A program made the position numbers and the translations under genes. Source: Flaveria trinervia (Eukaryota; Streptophyta; Magnoliopsida; Asterales; Asteraceae). Taken from it: a stretch of 64,000 nucleotides of DNA. Below are positions 10,220-21,670 of this stretch, one piece after another. The DNA is taken from NCBI GenBank assembly GCA_025506515.1, contig CM046454.1, positions 38,355,440 to 38,419,439 of the forward strand, given 5' to 3'. Position 1 is the stretch's first letter, and every line of letters begins with the position of its first letter. The notes under the pieces are model-generated. The model was not told the origin of the DNA, searched no databases, and worked only from the letters and a program-made list of their open reading frames with translations.

Positions 10220-11715
10220 GCCACAGTAGCATCTAGTATGTAGACAGTGGAGGATCTATGCATATGACAGGGAACAGCTCTCTTCTTCATGATTACTCTC
10301 AAAGAAAGAAGGGGTTTTTTCTTTTGGCAATGATGCTAAGGGTTACATCATTGGCAAAGGCTTTTTCTCCAATGGGGAAATAAGGTTTGATGATGTTAAC
10401 CATGTGGAGAATCTCAAGTACAATCTCTTGAGTGTCAGACAAATGTGTGATAAAGGCCATGTTGCTCTTTTCACCAGTCAGAACTGTAGGATTCTGTCAT
10501 TCAAAGTTCTGAGTTTGATTGATAAGGTGTTGGATGATCATACTCTCCTGAGGGCCAACAGGACAGGAAGAGTGTATGCCTTAGATCTTTCCAAGAAAAT
10601 AGATCTCAAAGGCCATCCTTGCCTATTTTCCAAGGCTTCTCCTCAAGAATCTATTCTATGGCATAGAAGGATGGGTCATGTGAATTTTAAAAACTTGAAT
10701 CAGCTCATACATCATGGTTTAGTAAGGGGATTGCCTATGAAGGAGTTCAGATGTGAAGATAACTGCACTGCTTGTTTGAAAGGAAAACAACACAAAGTTT
10801 CATTCCCTCCTATTGAAGAACCTAAGTCCATTGCCTGCTTGCAATTACTACACATGGATATCTTTGGTCCTGTGAGAGTAATGAGTATGGCAAGAAGAAA
10901 TACTGTCTGGTAATTGTGGATGATTACTCCAGATTTGTATGGACTTTCTTCTTGCATTCAAAGGATGAGGCTGCTCAGACGATTATAAACTTTGTGTTGT
11001 ATGTTGAGAAGCAGTATTCCCTATCTGTTAAGTGTATCAGAAGTGATAATGGAACAGAATTCAGAAACCATACACTTAATGAGTTTTATCTCTCAAAGGG
11101 AATCATGAGGCAGTTTAGCATCCCAAGGACTCCAGAACAAAATGGAGTAGTAGAGAGAAAGAACAGACCCTAATTGAAGCTGCAAGGTCCATGTTGGCTG
11201 ACTCTGGTTTGCCACTGACCTTTTGGGCTGAAGTTGTCAACACAGCTTGCTATGTGCAGAATAGAGTTTTAGTAAATTAGAGGTTGATGAAGACTCCATA
11301 TGAAGTTCTACATCATTTGGCTCTTCTAATTTCATTTTTCAGAGCCTTTGGGTGTCCTTGTTTCATTCTCAACACAAAGGATCAACTCCACAAATTGATC
11401 CTAAGGTGGATGCAGGGTATTTTGTTGGTTATTCATCTACTTGCAAGGCATTTAGAGTCTTCAACTGCAGAACAAAGATAGTTGAAGAGACTCTACATGT
11501 GAAGTTTAATGAATCTCCAAAGGACAAGATTCCACAAAACCCTGTGGAGTTATTTGATTTGGACATACTGCAATATGTTCCTTATCAGGCTTCAGCCGTT
11601 GCTCCTGTCAACAGTTCTCACCTGGTGGTATTGATGATGATGATAATATCAATACTCACCTATTCAAGTTTAGTTATCAACTGCCTGAGTCCACTAAACT
11701 TGATGTTCTTATAGC
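10220..11715 (+). pseudogene. E2 protease and integrase
   Basis: The protease active site D-S-G (VDSGGSMHMTGN) is at about 10238. The GAG-pre-integrase and HHCC zinc region lie in the open frame 10404-10913 (WHRRMGHVNFKNL, later CTACLKGKQ). Core acidic residues follow: D in LLHMDIFGP, D in IRSDNGTEF (about 11040), E in QNGVVERKN (about 11150). Frameshifts occur near 10310, 10905 and 11168, a stop at 11278, and another shift near 11380. The C-terminal VGYSSTCKAFRVFN block is open at 11352-11714. All catalytic residues survive but the frame does not. Confidence 0.8.
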
Positions 11716-11899
11716 TTCAACAGTTCCATCCACAACAAATGCTGATGAGATCTCTGATTCCTCTACATCTTTTGATTTTCCATCTCATTCTTGGTTTCAG
11801 AGTCTGCATCACCATCTGCTGCTGCTGAGGGTCCTACAAACACTTGCACCAATCTCATTGTTTATCAAGAGCTGAAGAATCACCCAATGTCTCAAATCG

Positions 11900-13480
11900 T
11901 TGGTGATATCAATGCTGGTGTTTCAACAAGAAGTCAATTGTCCATTTTCTGCTTATATGCTCTCTTCATTAGTCAGCAAGAACTATCACATTGCTTTCAG
12001 AGACAATGGATGGGTTGAGGCCATGCAGCTTGAGCTACTTCAGTTCAACAAGCAGCAAGTATGGGAACTGGTTCCTCTACCCCCAGGTAAGTGTGCAATA
12101 GGCACTAAATGGGTGTTTAGGAATAAAACAGATGAAAATGGGCTTATTGTTAAGAACACGACCAGACTGGTTGTTCAGGGATTTGCAGAGGAAGAAGGTG
12201 TTAGTTATGATGAAACCTTTGCTCCTGTAGCCAGATTGGAGGCACTTAGATTGTTCTTAGCCTATGCTGTATTGCACAATCTTAAAGTTTTTCAAATGGA
12301 TGTCAAAACTGCATTTTTATATGGTAACATAAAAGAAGAGGTTTATGTGTGTCAACAACCAGGTTTTGAGGATAATAAACGTCCAGATCGGGTATACAAG
12401 CTTGATAAGGCTCTTTATGGGTTGAAACAAGCTCCTAGAGCCTGGTATGAGACATTATCAAATTTTCTTCTTCAAAATAATTTCACTAGAGGCTCCATAG
12501 ATAAAACTTTGTTCATTAAGAAGGTGGATCAGCATAAGCTACTTGTTCAAATTTATGTTGATGATATTATTTTTGCATCCTCTAATCCCCAGTTGTGTGA
12601 TGATTTTACCAATTTAATGCAAAAGAAGTTTGAAATGAGTGCTATGGGAGAATTACAGTTCTTTCTAGGATTGCAAATCAAACAAAAGGCTGATGGGACT
12701 TTCATTCATCAGTCTAAATATACAAAAGATCTTTTGAATAAGTTTGATTTACAAAACTGTAAGCTCTGTTCTACTCCCATGTGCCACACCACTCAACTGG
12801 ATGCACATTAGAAAGGTAAAGTTGTTGATGAAACACTTTACAGATGTATGATTGGGTCCTTGATGTACTTAATAGCTTCTAGACCAGATATCATGTTTGC
12901 AACTTGTGTTTGTGCTAGATTTCAGGCTGCTCCTAAAGAGTCTCATTTTATTGCAGTCAAGAGGATCTTTAGATATCTGCAAGGTACATAATCTCTAGGT
13001 TTATGGTATTCCACTGGACACTCTTGCAAATTAGTTGCTTTTTCTGATAGTGACTATGCAAGGTGTAAGTTAACCAGAAAGTCAACTTCTGGTGTATGTC
13101 AATTCCTAGGCAACTGTTTGATTTCTTGGTAGAGTAAGAAACAAACATCTGTTGCTACATCCACTGCGGAAGCAGAGTACATTGCTGCTGCAAGTTGTAC
13201 ATCTCAGGTACTCTGGCTTCAAGACCAACTTTTGGATTATGGCATTACAGAGACTAAGACTCCATTATTAATGGACAGTGCTTCAGCTCTTTGCATTGTC
13301 AAGAATCCTGTCCAGCATTCTAGGACCAAACATATAGAGATCAGATACTATTTTATTAGGGACTGTTTTGAAAAGGTCTGATTGATCCAAAGTTTGTGCC
13401 TAGTGCTGATGAGCTTGCAGACATTTTTACTAAGCCTTTGGATAGTTCAACTTTCCAAACCTAGTGTTAAGGCTTGGTAT
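11900..13480 (+). pseudogene. E2 reverse transcriptase and RNase H
   Basis: A 303-codon open frame (11900-12811) holds the Copia RT: IGTKWVFRNK, DVKTAFLYG, and catalytic YVDDIIF with YVDD at 12554-12565. A TAG at 12809-12811 separates it from RNase H (to about 13480), where stops fall at about 12990 and 13130. RNase H residues are visible: FSDSDYA, STAEAEYIAAA and LMDSASAL. RT copies element RNA to DNA; RNase H removes the template. Single-base decay, not deletion, has inactivated it. Confidence 0.85.
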
Positions 13481-14092
13481 GCTGCAGCTAGAATAAGTGA
13501 CAACTACTGATGATCTTAGTAAAGAAGTACCGATGATCATTAGTAAACATGTCCCAAATAAGTACTAATTCTATTACAAACTACTGATGTGTTTATAACT
13601 ACTGATGTTAGTAAACAGACAAGTACCGATGTCCTATGAAATATTGAATACAGCTAAAAAGTCTGATGAGTAAGTGTTGAGGACAGTATGAAATAGCTGA
13701 AAAGCTAAGAATTGACGAAAACTACTGATGGGAATTTTCTCTTCAGTCGTTTACAACTGCTGTTTCTCTTAACAACTGATGACAAAACCATGTCTTGAGT
13801 AGTTTCACAACTACTGATGACTAACACAAGTCTTCAGTCGTTTACAACAACTGATGACAAGAACCATGTCTTCAGTAGTTTCACACTACTATACTAACAC
13901 CAAGTCCTCAGTTGTTTCCAACATCTGAAGCCAAAATCATGGTTTTCAGTAGTTTTATAACTGCTGATGCCTAAAACCAAGACTTCAGTTGTTTCAACCT
14001 GTGAAGGTTAATACCACGTCATCAGTCATTTAAAACTACTGATGATTAACACCAAACCCTTCAGTTGTTTTATAACCCATACCCTACAAATA
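13481..14092 (+). promoter_or_regulatory. E2 post-pol hairpin array and internal TATA-like box
   Basis: No ORF. Repeated AACTACTGATG alternates with CTTCAGTNGTTT, forming many small hairpins; one is CAGTAGTT-TCAC-AACTACTG near 13800, another CATCAGT...ACTGATG near 14020. Units recur about every 50 bp from 13740 to 14070. TACAAATACC at 14085-14094 resembles the TATAAATACCC of E7 and lies 75 bp before the next ATG, so it may be a decayed internal promoter. Confidence 0.5.
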
Positions 14093-14159
14093 CCTAATCC
14101 TACAGAACTTCATTATCTCAAATCTAACGTTCAAAAACTCCGAACCTTCTCTCACATTA

Positions 14160-17100
14160 ATGGCGACCATACAACTTAAACCAAGACACAAATGTGTTAC
14201 CTACCTTACCAAATCACCTTTCTGGATGAAGTTTGATACAGCCATTGATCTAATGGTCCATTTTCCATACAAAACGTCCTTCCTTATCAATCCTACCATT
14301 TATGCCGAATCCCTAAATCAGTTCTGGATGAACGTCACCCTTACCACTGGGAGAATGACACCGAGTCTCTCCAGTCGTTCGTCAACTCCCGTAAGGTGGT
14401 CATCATTCCGGAATCCTTCGCCAACCCTACAACTGGATGATGCCACCTTCCCCGCTGGATATTCAAAGGGCACCACTGATCTATCCTTTGCCCAACATGG
14501 ATACCAGGGTAACCTCAGCGCTTCTACCATCCTAAAGAAGCATTTCCATGATGCTGAACGCCTTATTTTGCATATGGTGAATGCCTGCCTAGACCCTAAG
14601 ACTTCTTCTTGGGATCAAATGTCAACCAGGTGGCAGCAGGTATTCTTCTCTATCCTTGAGCAACAAAACTTAAATTTTTCTGAAATAATATTTCTTGAAC
14701 TTAAGTATATGGCCTCAAAACCTATTGCTAACCGATGGATATTATATCCACGGTTCATGATGGCCATTATAGAGAACCAGCTGAAAGCTGAGGGACATGT
14801 TGGCCTTGGAGTCCCTGCCATGCCTGTATTGCCTGAGGTATACTCCAGGCACAACTCAGACCAGTCACTCAAATAGGCTGCCAAGCTGCGAAAACCCACA
14901 CAGCTGGAACCCACAGCCACCACCTCCAAATCCAAAGTCCCCACCAAACCCAAACACAAGAAACCCAAAAAGGCTGCTCAGGGAGATGAGTCCCTTGAGG
15001 ATGCCCCTATACCACAAACCAGGAAATACATACTTGTTACAACCCCCCAGTTATGTCCATCACTCAACCTGCTACAACCGCTCAGGCTTCCTCTCAACAG
15101 GAGCCTGCAACAACCACATTTGGGGCACCTATACATCTGGAACCTTTCTCATTTGCAGAGGTTGCCATTGAATCGCACCACTCTACCCAGCGGCATACTG
15201 CTTCTACACCATCCCCCACTATAACCGCCCCCAAAGTCCTACCATAATAGTTGCAAAAGTGCTGACCTAGTTGCATTCCTCACCCCCTCCCCAGATACCA
15301 ATCAAATCTGGGATAGCCTCAACAATTGAGGGGGAGGATCCAAATGCTTCTGATAACCCACAGCACAGGGGTTACACTGTTCTATCTCCAAGTGTAGAAA
15401 CGGAGATTCGAACATCTGGTGAGGCTGCCAATTCTCCTGCTTCAGCATATGATCAGGATGCAGTTGGTACCATTCATAAGACCTCATCTGAGGCAACAGG
15501 CAATGAAGGACATAGTCCTGAGGCAGGAAGTCCCCAGTACCAATAACAAGGGGCACATGCTGCTACCGATCTACACTCAGAGCATGTACATCCTGATTCT
15601 ATCAGGAGGTCAGGTGATTCAGCAAACACTGATGATGACCTGGGTTTCTTCTATGATTTTAGCCCAAAATACCATCCTAGAGAATGAGGTAGCAGACTCA
15701 ATGAGCTGATTGCCAAAATGTCTCAGGATCTAAGTCCATCTGCCCCAATACACCACAGATGGCACCTTCCTCTGAAGGTCTCTAATTCACAGCGCCACTC
15801 CAAAACACTCAGCCACCTGCCTCTACTTCTGGCACTATCTCTCAGGGACAGAACCCCCATGAGCAAATAGTTTCTATCCTTCAAAATTCCTACCTCTCAT
15901 CACACCAATTATCACTGATATAGTGATTCAAACCCTTGATGAGAGGCTTCCCTCTGTTATCCAACCCTTGCTGGAGGAAGTTGTGAGCAAAAGGCTTTCT
16001 GACAATCAAACCCTTGCAACCAATGCAACCAAAAAGGGGGAGATTCAGTCAGTGAAAGCAAAACGAAAGAGGATTGAAGATAGGAAAGAGAAAGAAAAGG
16101 AGATAGAGGTGGAAAATGAGAAGGAGTTGGGTGTAGAGACGGAGAAGGAGAAGGAGAAGGAAGCTGAAATGGAGAAAGTGACTGAAAGTAAATTCTTTCA
16201 TGTCACATACAAGAAAAGGAAGAGTGGAAGGAAGGAGGAGTTGGAGGAAATGGTGAAGGAGGCTGATGCCCAACACAGCCGATCAATGGATAACATCATT
16301 GATCACCTGTTTGGTCAAGGTCATGACACTGAAAAACTTGACTCAGAAATTCGAAGATTGGAGATTGAAGAAATCCAAGCAAGATGGGCAAGTTACAGTG
16401 TGTTGGAAAGGGAAAGGCTGGAAATCATGATCACGTTCATAGCTAAGTGTCTTGGAAGATCATTGATTGAAATCAGTCATGGTCCAGGGACAGCATCTTG
16501 GTAATAACCACCAAGATCTGTTCGTCTGAAGTATATACCAAAGGGCTGGTCATTGAAGCCTTGAATGAAGCTGGTGCTGGGAGCAGGACTGAACTGGTCA
16601 AACAATCTAAAGCCTCACTTACATCCAAAATGCTAGAACAGCCTGTCAAAATTCCCACACCAAAACCACCACAATCACAACCCATTAAACCAATTACCTT
16701 ACCCACAAAACCAATATCCGATGATGTACCCCAGAAGAGGAAGAGAAGAGTACTGAGGCTAGAAGAGAAGAAGAAGATAATGATGAAGATGAAGACAGGC
16801 TGCCAATCTCAGCTGTTATACAGTTGCCTAAGGCCATAAGTCACCCTCCAACAATTACTCCTGCATCTAAAAGGCAAATTGTGAAAGTGAAGTTAGAAGA
16901 AGAAGAGCTTCACAAACAACATGATGACGAATTGTTGAGAAGAGTCGACAAAGCATATGCTGCCACATCTTCAATCATCAACAGAGATACATTATTCAAC
17001 AGGTGTCTCATAGGATTCAAAAGAGAGAGTGAGGATTTGGCCTGAGATTATACACTCTCAGACATACCTTTCAATATCAAAAAGAGAGAGTGAGGATTTG

Positions 17101-17560
17101 GCCTGATCCCAGGGTGTCTCATAGGATTCAAAAGAAAATTATTCCACAGAGATACATTGGCCAAGTAAAGAAGATTGTAGATGAAGTGATCTCACTGGCC
17201 TTCGTAGTATCACCTTGGGAGATCCTAGATGACTTCAAGAAAGCCTATAAAGCTAAACTGACCCCACAAAAGATGCTGGAGAATAAAGTGGTGAAAAAGG
17301 GGTTAGTGTATAGGAGGCTTGAGGAAGTTAGAAAGAATGAGCTCTAGTTGTTTATAGAGGGTATTCACCAAGATGAATTCGCATATAGAGTCATAACAAC
17401 TGTGGAGCTAAAAAATGGGAAGCAGGTCAAATACCTCTCTGAGTACTATCGGCCAGAGTCACTCTTTGAAGGAGAAGCAGAAGAGCTTACCATGGAGGAA
17501 CAAATAACCTTCCTTGAGGCCTATACAAGGGAGTCTTACAGACTCATTATTAGGAAGTAG
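14160..17560 (+). pseudogene. E2 post-pol accessory ORF (aORF), broken
   Basis: Function unknown. The ATG at 14160 (MATIQLKPRHK) opens 238 codons. The N-terminal part has the family signature NPTIYAESLNQFW (about residues 44-56), then LQLDD and ILYPRF, all with counterparts in E3, E5 or E7. A frame change and return between about 14345 and 14440 spoils part of it. Downstream come a P/S/T-rich region with stops (14880-15900), a very Lys/Glu-rich coiled coil (open 15923-16504) and shorter open pieces at 16498-16839, 16824-17045, 17090-17347 and 17348-17560. Length and order match the post-pol ORFs of Sireviruses, sometimes called envelope-like, though I see no membrane segment. Confidence 0.6.
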
Positions 17561-17778
17561 ATCTCATGGATGGGGTAACAGCTCTGTGTCTAGTTCCCCA
17601 AGACAGAGTTCCCATCCATCATTTGCCAAACAGATCATTGAGACTTCTTCCCAGGCCTGTACTTACAAGGGTCACTTCTGAGCTGATCTAGAAGACAAAA
17701 AGCCCAATCTTTCTGCCATATAAGTAGGACATCTTCAATAAGCTTAAAGGTTTTGGCTGCATTGGTTCAGGGGGAGTT
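17561..17778 (+). other. E2 3' untranslated end with polypurine tract
   Basis: No ORF. CAGGGGGAGTT at 17768-17778 directly precedes the 3' LTR and primes plus-strand DNA. E3 carries the same GGGGGAGTT core. Confidence 0.75.
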
Positions 17779-18923
17779 TGTTGCACCAAAAGAACCAATG
17801 AACCAGATCAGAAAAACCTTTAATTCCCACAAGACATCACAACAACTGCTGAAGACTTGATGAGCTGTTTGACAAAGTCTGAAGATCAATAGCTGAAGAC
17901 TAAAGTACTGAAGACTTCAACAGATGAATACTAAAGTACTGAAGACTTCAACAGCTGGAGACCAAAGTCTTAAGACCAACAACTGAAGACTAAAGTACCG
18001 AGTCTTCAACAGCTAAAGACCAAAGTCTGAAGACCAACAGCTGAAGACTAAAGTACTGAAGACTTCAACAGCTGAAGACTAAACTACTGAAGACTTCAAC
18101 AGCTGAAGACCAAAGTCTGAAGACCAACAGCTGAAGACTAAAGTACTCAAGACTTCAACAGCTGAAGATCAAAGTCTGAAGACCAACAGCTGAAGACTAA
18201 AGTACTGAAGACTTCAACAGCTGAAGACCAAAGTCTGAAGATCAACAGCTGAAGACTAAAGTACTGAAGACTTCAACAGCTGAAGACTAAAGTACTGAAG
18301 ACTTCAAAAGCTGAAGACTAAAGTACTGAAGATCAACAGCTGAAGTACAAAGACTGAAGACATCAGCTAAAGACATCAGCTGATGACAACAACTGAAATT
18401 CAAGAAATCCAAGTACTGAAGCCTTCAGAGTTTGTCACAACAGCTGAAGAAGCATTCTTTAGTTGTTGTGATGGTTTCCTTTTAGTAGTTTTATTTTCTA
18501 TTTCAGTATTTGTAAGACGACTGAAGAGCATGTTCTTCAGTCGTTGTTTCAGTAGTGTCTTTTCAGTAGTTGTAGTGATAGTTAACACTTGGTATTTTTG
18601 TAAGGAGATGTCAGCTGTTTGACATCTTCAGTAGTTGTGTTGACTTTCAGTAGTTAAATAACAGTTAGATGTCACTGTCAAGTGACATCAGCTGACGTCA
18701 GCTTCCCTTATAAAAGGAAAGATGACCTAATTGTAACGGGGTGCGAAAGCCAGCCGAAGCGTGTATTGAATGAATATATTCCTTTTGGCAGAAATTCTCT
18801 CTCTATAACAAACACTGTTTCATTGATAAATTTCATGTGTTCTTGTTTAAATTTGTTAATTCGTGAGCTCATTCCGCTGCAAATCCAATCTAATTGATCA
18901 AACTAGATGCCGAGATCCTAACA
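17779..18923 (+). repeat. E2 3' LTR
   Basis: Begins TGTTGCACC after the polypurine tract and ends CCTAACA; 1145 bp. It holds a tandem-repeat block (about 17890-18380), hairpins, a TGACGTCA palindrome at 18693-18700 and TATAAAAG at 18709-18716. Confidence 0.9.
17890..18380 (+). repeat. E2 LTR tandem repeats (31/28-bp alternating units)
   Basis: About 15 units. One type reads ACAGCTGAAGACTAAAGTAC followed by TGAAGACTTCA; the other reads ACAGCTGAAGACCAAAGTCT followed by GAAGACCA. They often alternate, giving a unit near 59 bp. TGAAGACTTCA is a near-palindrome. The truncated 5' LTR lacks the block. Confidence 0.85.
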
Positions 18924-19055
18924 GTAGAAGTGTTGGTGGCCCGTTAAGAACTGGGGCCTGCATCTCCCCCACCTTGACCATCATCATCGTCGTCGTCTTC
19001 ATCAGCATGAGCCATAACGGGCTCCACATCTAAATCACTATCATCGTGACGCCAT
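18924..19055 (-). pseudogene. E5 fragment: acidic region of post-pol ORF
   Basis: Homologous to E3 around 23880-23965. On the reverse strand it encodes an Asp/Glu-rich tract. E2 ends at its left edge and E4 inserts at its right edge; the homology resumes at 40158 after the GCCAT duplication. E5 has lost roughly 900 bp (by comparison with E3) between this piece and 6622. Confidence 0.7.
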
Positions 19056-19990
19056 TGTTGGATTTTGAATGCCCAAGACACATACAAGATTGATGTGGTT
19101 AGTACGTTATGATCCAAGTCGGGTCATACCCAATAACAAGCTAAACAAACACCAATAAATATTTATTTGTTGATAAGATCAATCAAATAAATATTGACAC
19201 CAATTTAGAAAATGGGTTTTCTAGAACATTGCATTTTATATAGAACAAATTATATGGATAATTTGTTCATGAGAAAATATTTGCATTATTATTTAAGTAA
19301 GTTAATTAATAACAAATAATAGTGTGTTAATGTTATAAAATTAAAGAGGTTTTAATTTTATAATCTTATGGGTTTAAGAGTGTAAAACTTTTAAAATAAA
19401 AATGGGAGGGAACCCATTTGAATACCCCATTTTCGGCCGCCCTTGTGGTCATGGGGAATCCTTTTTGTCTTGCTTTAATACAAGACTTAATCTTCCTTGC
19501 ACTCTTCCCCTCAACACACTCTCTCACACACACTTGAAAAAGTCTCTCTCTTTCTTTTTCTCTTTGCTAAAAATTCAAATTCTTGGCTGAAATTTGAAGT
19601 CTTTCTTGGCTGATTTTTGGGTTTACAAGAAGGAGTTGAGATTTGGTGTTCTACTACCTAACAAGTTAGGTGTTTGCAAGGGCTTGTGGGTATACAAGCT
19701 TGAGAACTTCTCTTTTGAAGGTTAGGCATTCAAGAAGCATCATCACCTTCTTCTCATCCATACTACATCCTCTTGTTCTTGAAAGGCAGTTTCAAGAACA
19801 CCCTTTGGTTGTTCTTTTCATTTTGATAGCATTTCTTTTCACATACATATGATCCTTGTTCATGGGTTTTGTTTTGGATTAAAATGGTTCATATTTCAGA
19901 TTGTTAACAACAAGTTTAACACCTTATATCTGCTGCGTTTTGTAGCTTAATGGTTAAAATAGATTTGATAACATGTAACAAAACCCAACA
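19056..19990 (+). repeat. E4 5' LTR
   Basis: Begins TGTTGG and ends AAACCCAACA. It is 935 bp against 846 bp for the 3' LTR; most of the difference is a deletion in the 3' copy near 39580. Confidence 0.9.
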
Positions 19991-19991
19991 A

Positions 19992-20004
19992 TGGTATCTA
20001 GAGC
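19992..20004 (+). promoter_or_regulatory. E4 primer-binding site
   Basis: TGGTATCTAGAGC, a tRNA-Met-type primer site, one base after the LTR end. Confidence 0.8.
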
Positions 20005-21434
20005 CGGTTATGAGGAATATTTGCTTCAAAAGTCCTTGAAAAGTTAGTTTTCATGGATATTTCCAACCCATTAGGGCTGTTTTGTCATGGATGAATAAAT
20101 CCCTTATGTTTCAAGGTTTTATCTTACATGCTTTAGTATAAACCTTGAAAGATTAATATCAAATGGTTGATAATTTTTGTTTGGACAACATCCTAAGTTT
20201 TGGTTCATGTTGGCCGAAACTTGAAGGTTAAAAAGGGAGATCATGGTTGTTCTTGAATATTGTATATGATACATATTGTGGTGCATAACATAGCCTTGAC
20301 CTTATGTGTTTTGGATTTGGTTGGTTGTGATTTTCTCATGTTGGTTTTGTTCTTGAAAGGGTTGTAATTTTTATGTTTGTATTTTGGGATGTAATTTATT
20401 TATTCATTGGTTATGTAATAAATAGATTTGGTGCATTTCTTTTAGTAGAAAATTTTTATTAGGGTATGATTTTGTAAAGATGCACAAGATGAAGACCTAA
20501 AGAAGGACACAAAAGACATCGACATTTGAAGCATTTGGATGTGGATTCAAGTGGGAGTTCATGGACACATTTTTGATGTGTCAACCCTTAGGAACGACCT
20601 AATAACAACACTTGTGATGGCAAACAAGTGTAGTCAACTTAGTGGCTATGGTTATGCACTTGTGATTGTATGATTATGCTTGTTTGGTTGTTTGTCTTAT
20701 GGTCGTTGTTTGATGTTTGGATATGCATAAAAAACTTATTAACAAACATAAAAAGCTGAAAATTGATGGTTCTTTATCATTATATGATTAATAAAAGGTT
20801 ATTAAAAGGATTAAATAATTTAATAAAAGGGGCTTTATTAAAAAGTGAACCATAGTGTACCATGTATTTGAAAGCATGCAAATACAAGGTTCATAGAGAT
20901 TTCTAAACTAGAATTATGAAAACTTATAATTTCTTTTATTAACAAGTATAACACCGTCCTTTTGCACAACACTTGAGTCACTTGTAAACTCCTAATGGGG
21001 TAAAGGTCACCTAAACATTTTGAGGGAACTTGTGATTTGAGGTGGGGATACAATATTTGTGGGATAAAAGTCACCTAACCACTTATGTTGGAAAACACAC
21101 ATGTGTGTGCAAGTAGGGTGACTTGATTTGCAAACCATGTTACATGGATCACCTTCAATGTGGTTTACAAAGGCTTTGATGGGATTAACATGCCGACAAT
21201 ACATATGATGTTCAAAGTCGATCCCATACCTCTAGAAGTTGCAAAGGGTTGCAATTGTCAAAATGTTGACTACCTTGTTAATTTAAATAATGGATAAAGG
21301 TCACCTAACCACTATTTAAATGTAACATCAGAATCTAAAATTTTAAAATTGTGTAAGACACATAAAAGGGCTTTAATTATTAAAATATGATTAATATCGA
21401 AAATACTAAAATTGAACTTTGTTAAATTTTGTAG
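20005..21434 (+). other. E4 leader, 1.4 kb non-coding
   Basis: No supported ORF. AT-rich, with three copies of a 22-bp-class motif, GGRTAAARGTCACCTAAMCA, at about 20997-21019, 21061-21083 and 21291-21314. Confidence 0.6.
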
Positions 21435-21670
21435 ATGGCCACCAACAACAATGAAAATAATGATATCTCGTCTGCTCACTCACTAGCACTAAGAACCATT
21501 CTCCAAAAGAAGTGTCTAAACCATACCAATTTTATAGATTAGTTTAGAAACTTGAGAATTCTTCTCAAGCAAGAGAAACGATCGTATATTTTAGACGACC
21601 CAATTGCCGATCAACCTAATGAGGATGATGAGGAGGCCTATAATAATTGGGTGAAATACACTGAGGACTC
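21435..21670 (+). pseudogene. E4 gag, first part
   Basis: The ATG at 21435 opens MATNNNENNDISS. An in-frame TAG follows at about 21540, then readable Gag (SYILDDPIADQPNEDDEEAY) up to the E3 insertion at 21670. It continues after E3 from 34753 with the duplicated GACTC. This is the N-terminal region of a Copia UBN2-type Gag. Confidence 0.75.

Larger units (their letters stand above)
6623..18923 (+). mobile_element. E2: Sirevirus-type Ty1/Copia element
   Basis: Copia order gag-PR-INT-RT-RNase H, followed by a long post-pol region with its own ORF. The primer site TGGTATCAGAGC follows the 5' LTR, and the polypurine tract CAGGGGGAGTT precedes the 3' LTR. Two gag zinc knuckles, a coiled coil, a third ORF behind pol and hairpin arrays near the 3' end are Sirevirus traits. 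The 5' LTR has lost about 600 bp. Several stops and frameshifts make it non-functional. It lies in E5, whose sequence resumes at 18924. Confidence 0.8.

Noticed and set aside
16049..16276. Minus-strand Leu/Phe-rich ORF that looks like a membrane protein
   Set aside because: Antisense of the Lys/Glu-rich coiled coil of the E2 aORF.
14160..17560. True envelope protein
   Set aside because: I see no signal peptide, transmembrane segment or furin-like site; only the position resembles env.
17890..18380. Regular repeats that resemble a CRISPR array
   Set aside because: Units are tandem with no unique spacers, lie inside an LTR, and the sequence is plant nuclear DNA.
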